Shown here piece after piece: positions 61,861-64,000 of a DNA stretch of 64,000 nucleotides. The stretch is from Metridium senile (lineage: Eukaryota; Cnidaria; Anthozoa; Actiniaria; Metridiidae): assembly GCA_949775045.1 (NCBI GenBank), contig OX459110.1:293501-357500 (forward strand). Direction: 5' to 3'. How positions within the stretch are numbered: position 1 is the stretch's first letter; each line of letters opens with the position of its first letter. The position numbers and the translations under genes were made by a program. The notes under the pieces are model-generated. The model saw nothing but the letters and a program-made list of their open reading frames with translations, was not told the origin of the DNA and did not search any database.

Positions 61861-63613
61861 TCGCTTTGTCCAAGCGGTGATCGGCGGAGGTTTTGAAAAT
61901 AACCCCTAAAAGGTACGTACAGATACAAATAATGCAGAGTAAAAATGACCCTTACAACTGATTTTTGAGCCCAAACTCTAAAAGGATCCGGACCCTAAAA
62001 GGTTCGCACAGGAATCATTTTAACCCTAAAAGGTACGCCGATCACCCCCATCACTCTCCCCGGGGATTATAATGGTACGTACCATCATCTTTGTTAGTGT
62101 CTTGTCCAGCCATCTTCTCTTCATTAGCTTGGACATCATTCACTTCGCCATGGTCAGTCTCCTCGTCGTTCGGTTCTTCATTCTTCGCGTTTTCTTCACT
62201 TTCTTCAACACGTTTAGCCGATTCTTCGTTTGTTAGTTCTAAAAAATAAGGGGAAATTGTTTGTTTATTTCTACTGGCAATTGACCATTCCCGAACTCGC
62301 TTCACTGATAATGAAATAATAGATTCAAATCGAGGCTGGAGCGGATAAATTACAGTGAATGTATTCATATATCCACTCAAGCCTCGACTTGAATCTCTTG
62401 CTTTGTGATCAGCCATTCTTTTGGATCATTTACTAGATGTAAAACATTTAAGCTAATTTGTAATAATAATTGAAAGAAATCAGTCGAAAAGAAATCGAAT
62501 TAATAACATTTTGCCATATTTTATTAAAAACTCCAACGTCTTAATTGGTTTATAGCTAAAATCCAAAATTCCGTTGACTTGTAATCTACTTTTTTGATCA
62601 TCTTTGGGCATGCGCAGCTCAAAACACTCTACGCTGTAGATTAGAAGGTACGTGCCCAGGCCTGTTGAGTTAATATCGGCCTACCTCGAGCCTCTGCCTT
62701 ATTGGTCAGCATGTTTGGTTCTGCATCTGTGAATCAAAGTTTGAACTGTTAATGCCATGCGATGCGATGTGATATGGGTGTATTGTTATTTAGTATGATA
62801 AGATGTGATGTGATTGATGCATGTAATATGATGTGATTTAAATGTGTTGTTAAAACCATGCGATGTGATGTGATGCAATGTGATCTGATGTGATGATATT
62901 TTAGGTGATTAAATGTTGCGTTATGATGTGATGTGATGCGTCATAATTTTTGAATTGCTAATGCCATGCAACGCGATGTGATTTGATGCTATTTAATGTG
63001 ATGTGATATTCAAAAAGCACTTCTAATAATCATACTAGCGCAATTTATATCTTAATTGTAAAAAGCTAAACCCCTGCAAAAATCAGACAGAAACCTGATG
63101 CAAACTCAACTTGAACAATGCAACGGAGCATGAACATATGAAAACAAATTGAACAGTACGAAAAATTCGAGTCAAAAAAGAAAATTGACGAATGCACATC
63201 AAAATCTTGACTAGCTTGAATTGTGATTTGCCTCAGCTATAGCTGTCACTCAGCAAATAAGTCTAACAGACGAAAAAGTTGACTCAAAATTAATCTCAAC
63301 TAAAACTACCGCCTAAATCAACTATTGCAACACAACATTTCCAACTGCCTAAAGCCATACTGAAACGCCTCTAAATTCAACACAAAAGCACCATTTAATC
63401 GCAGCAACTCACAGATAGAATGCTCAAGTAAACGCACCCAAATTTATCGACACACATTAAACCACTGCAATACAAGTGGTCTACAACATCATCGCAAAAT
63501 GTTTATGTTATGACTATGGACTTGACACCATTTTAAATACCTTGTGGCTTGTCTGCACTTGTTTGAAGGAAAGCCAAAACGGCCAACAGGAGTATCAGTG
63601 TTTTCCACGTCAT
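61458..63613 (-). CDS. Small secreted acidic precursor-like protein
   Basis: Four exons on the minus strand: 63613-63541, 62726-62685, 62238-62083 and 61606-61458. They total 420 nt, or 139 residues; every joint is phase 1 and every intron GT-AG. Exon 1 is a clean signal peptide (MTWKTLILLLAVLAFLQTSA). Exons 2 and 3 encode a Glu/Asn/Asp-rich propeptide-like stretch (AKRVEESEENAKNEEPNDEE). Exon 4 encodes a basic segment (FYHRAKAGKKRLVVDW) and a Ser/Pro tail from a repeat, ending TAG at 61460-61458. GKKR would be an amidation plus dibasic cleavage signal if this is a peptide precursor. No family recognised; it contains no cysteine. Exon 4 is the least certain because it runs into a GAC/GGC simple repeat. 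The signal-plus-acidic-exon layout resembles the lyase 5' ends. Confidence 0.55.
62757..63005. repeat. GATGTGAT minisatellite in intron 1 of the acidic precursor gene
   Basis: Degenerate GATGTGATGTGATGC units and three larger repeats containing AATGCCATGC. Non-coding. Confidence 0.7.
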
Positions 63614-64000
63614 GTTTGCTGCAGGACCTTGGGAAGCTGATGTTGTCTATTGACTCTCTTGCGCGTGTATTTATAAGTCTTTTTCCCTTTTCATTGGGCT
63701 TGAAAAATGTTAATTACATCAGTGAACCAAAACACCGTTGTTTACTTCACGATTGACTGCTTGAAATGGCTTTTTACAATAGCTAATAGTTCAAAATAAA
63801 TGTAGAATCGTATTCTTTAATTTAAATGGTTTTCCTGCTTACAAAAACAAATTAATATACACAGTTTGGCTTCAAAATAAACAAGTAATAAACTACTCGT
63901 GTAATTTCGTTTCACAAAAATCTACTAGTTAATATAGAGGTTGAAATAAAAAGGTTTTTAAATCGTTTTATTTATTTTAAAATATTTCAATTTCTTATGA

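Overview
The window is intron-rich, AT-rich animal DNA packed with MITE-like foldback elements, microsatellites and minisatellites. Spliced genes with GT-AG introns, PAN, LamG and C-type lectin domains, and foldback repeats of a kind I associate with anthozoan genomes suggest a cnidarian, most likely an anthozoan. This placement is an inference and could not be tested here.

Layout. 871-5057 (-) is a complete five-exon LTO1 (ORAOV1) gene; a very small membrane-protein candidate may start divergently at 5437 (+). 6792-31809 (-) holds three large secreted polysaccharide lyase family 8 (PL8, chondroitinase ABC-like) genes, here called A (7189-13366), B (15304-21571) and C (26245-31809), plus a decayed 3' fragment of a fifth lyase at 6792-7022. 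38820-44450 (+) is lyase D, a close copy of C in the opposite direction. C and D lie in the arms of an inverted duplication (about 24.74-34.71 kb and 37.15-46.06 kb) around a 2.4 kb spacer full of smaller foldbacks. 50077-58022 (+) is a secreted PAN plus C-type lectin gene whose lectin domain is interrupted by a LamG-like cassette, with a 4.4 kb GAT-rich repeat in one intron. 61458-63613 (-) is a small gene for a secreted acidic precursor-like protein.

How the genes fit together. The lyases share one plan: a signal-peptide exon, in A, C and D an acidic propeptide exon, then the ABC-lyase N-terminal jelly roll, the helical catalytic domain, the central beta domain and the C-terminal domain. 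All these exon joints are phase 1. The His, Tyr, Arg and Glu positions that form the active site of bacterial chondroitinase ABC can be matched in all four. The expected role is extracellular depolymerisation of glycosaminoglycans (chondroitin, dermatan or hyaluronan type). The neighbouring secreted lectin could act on the same kind of matrix, but nothing in the sequence proves a functional link.

Exon coordinates come from reading splice sites and reading-frame phases by eye. For A and B the initiator ATG appears to lie in a further 5' exon that I could not place.
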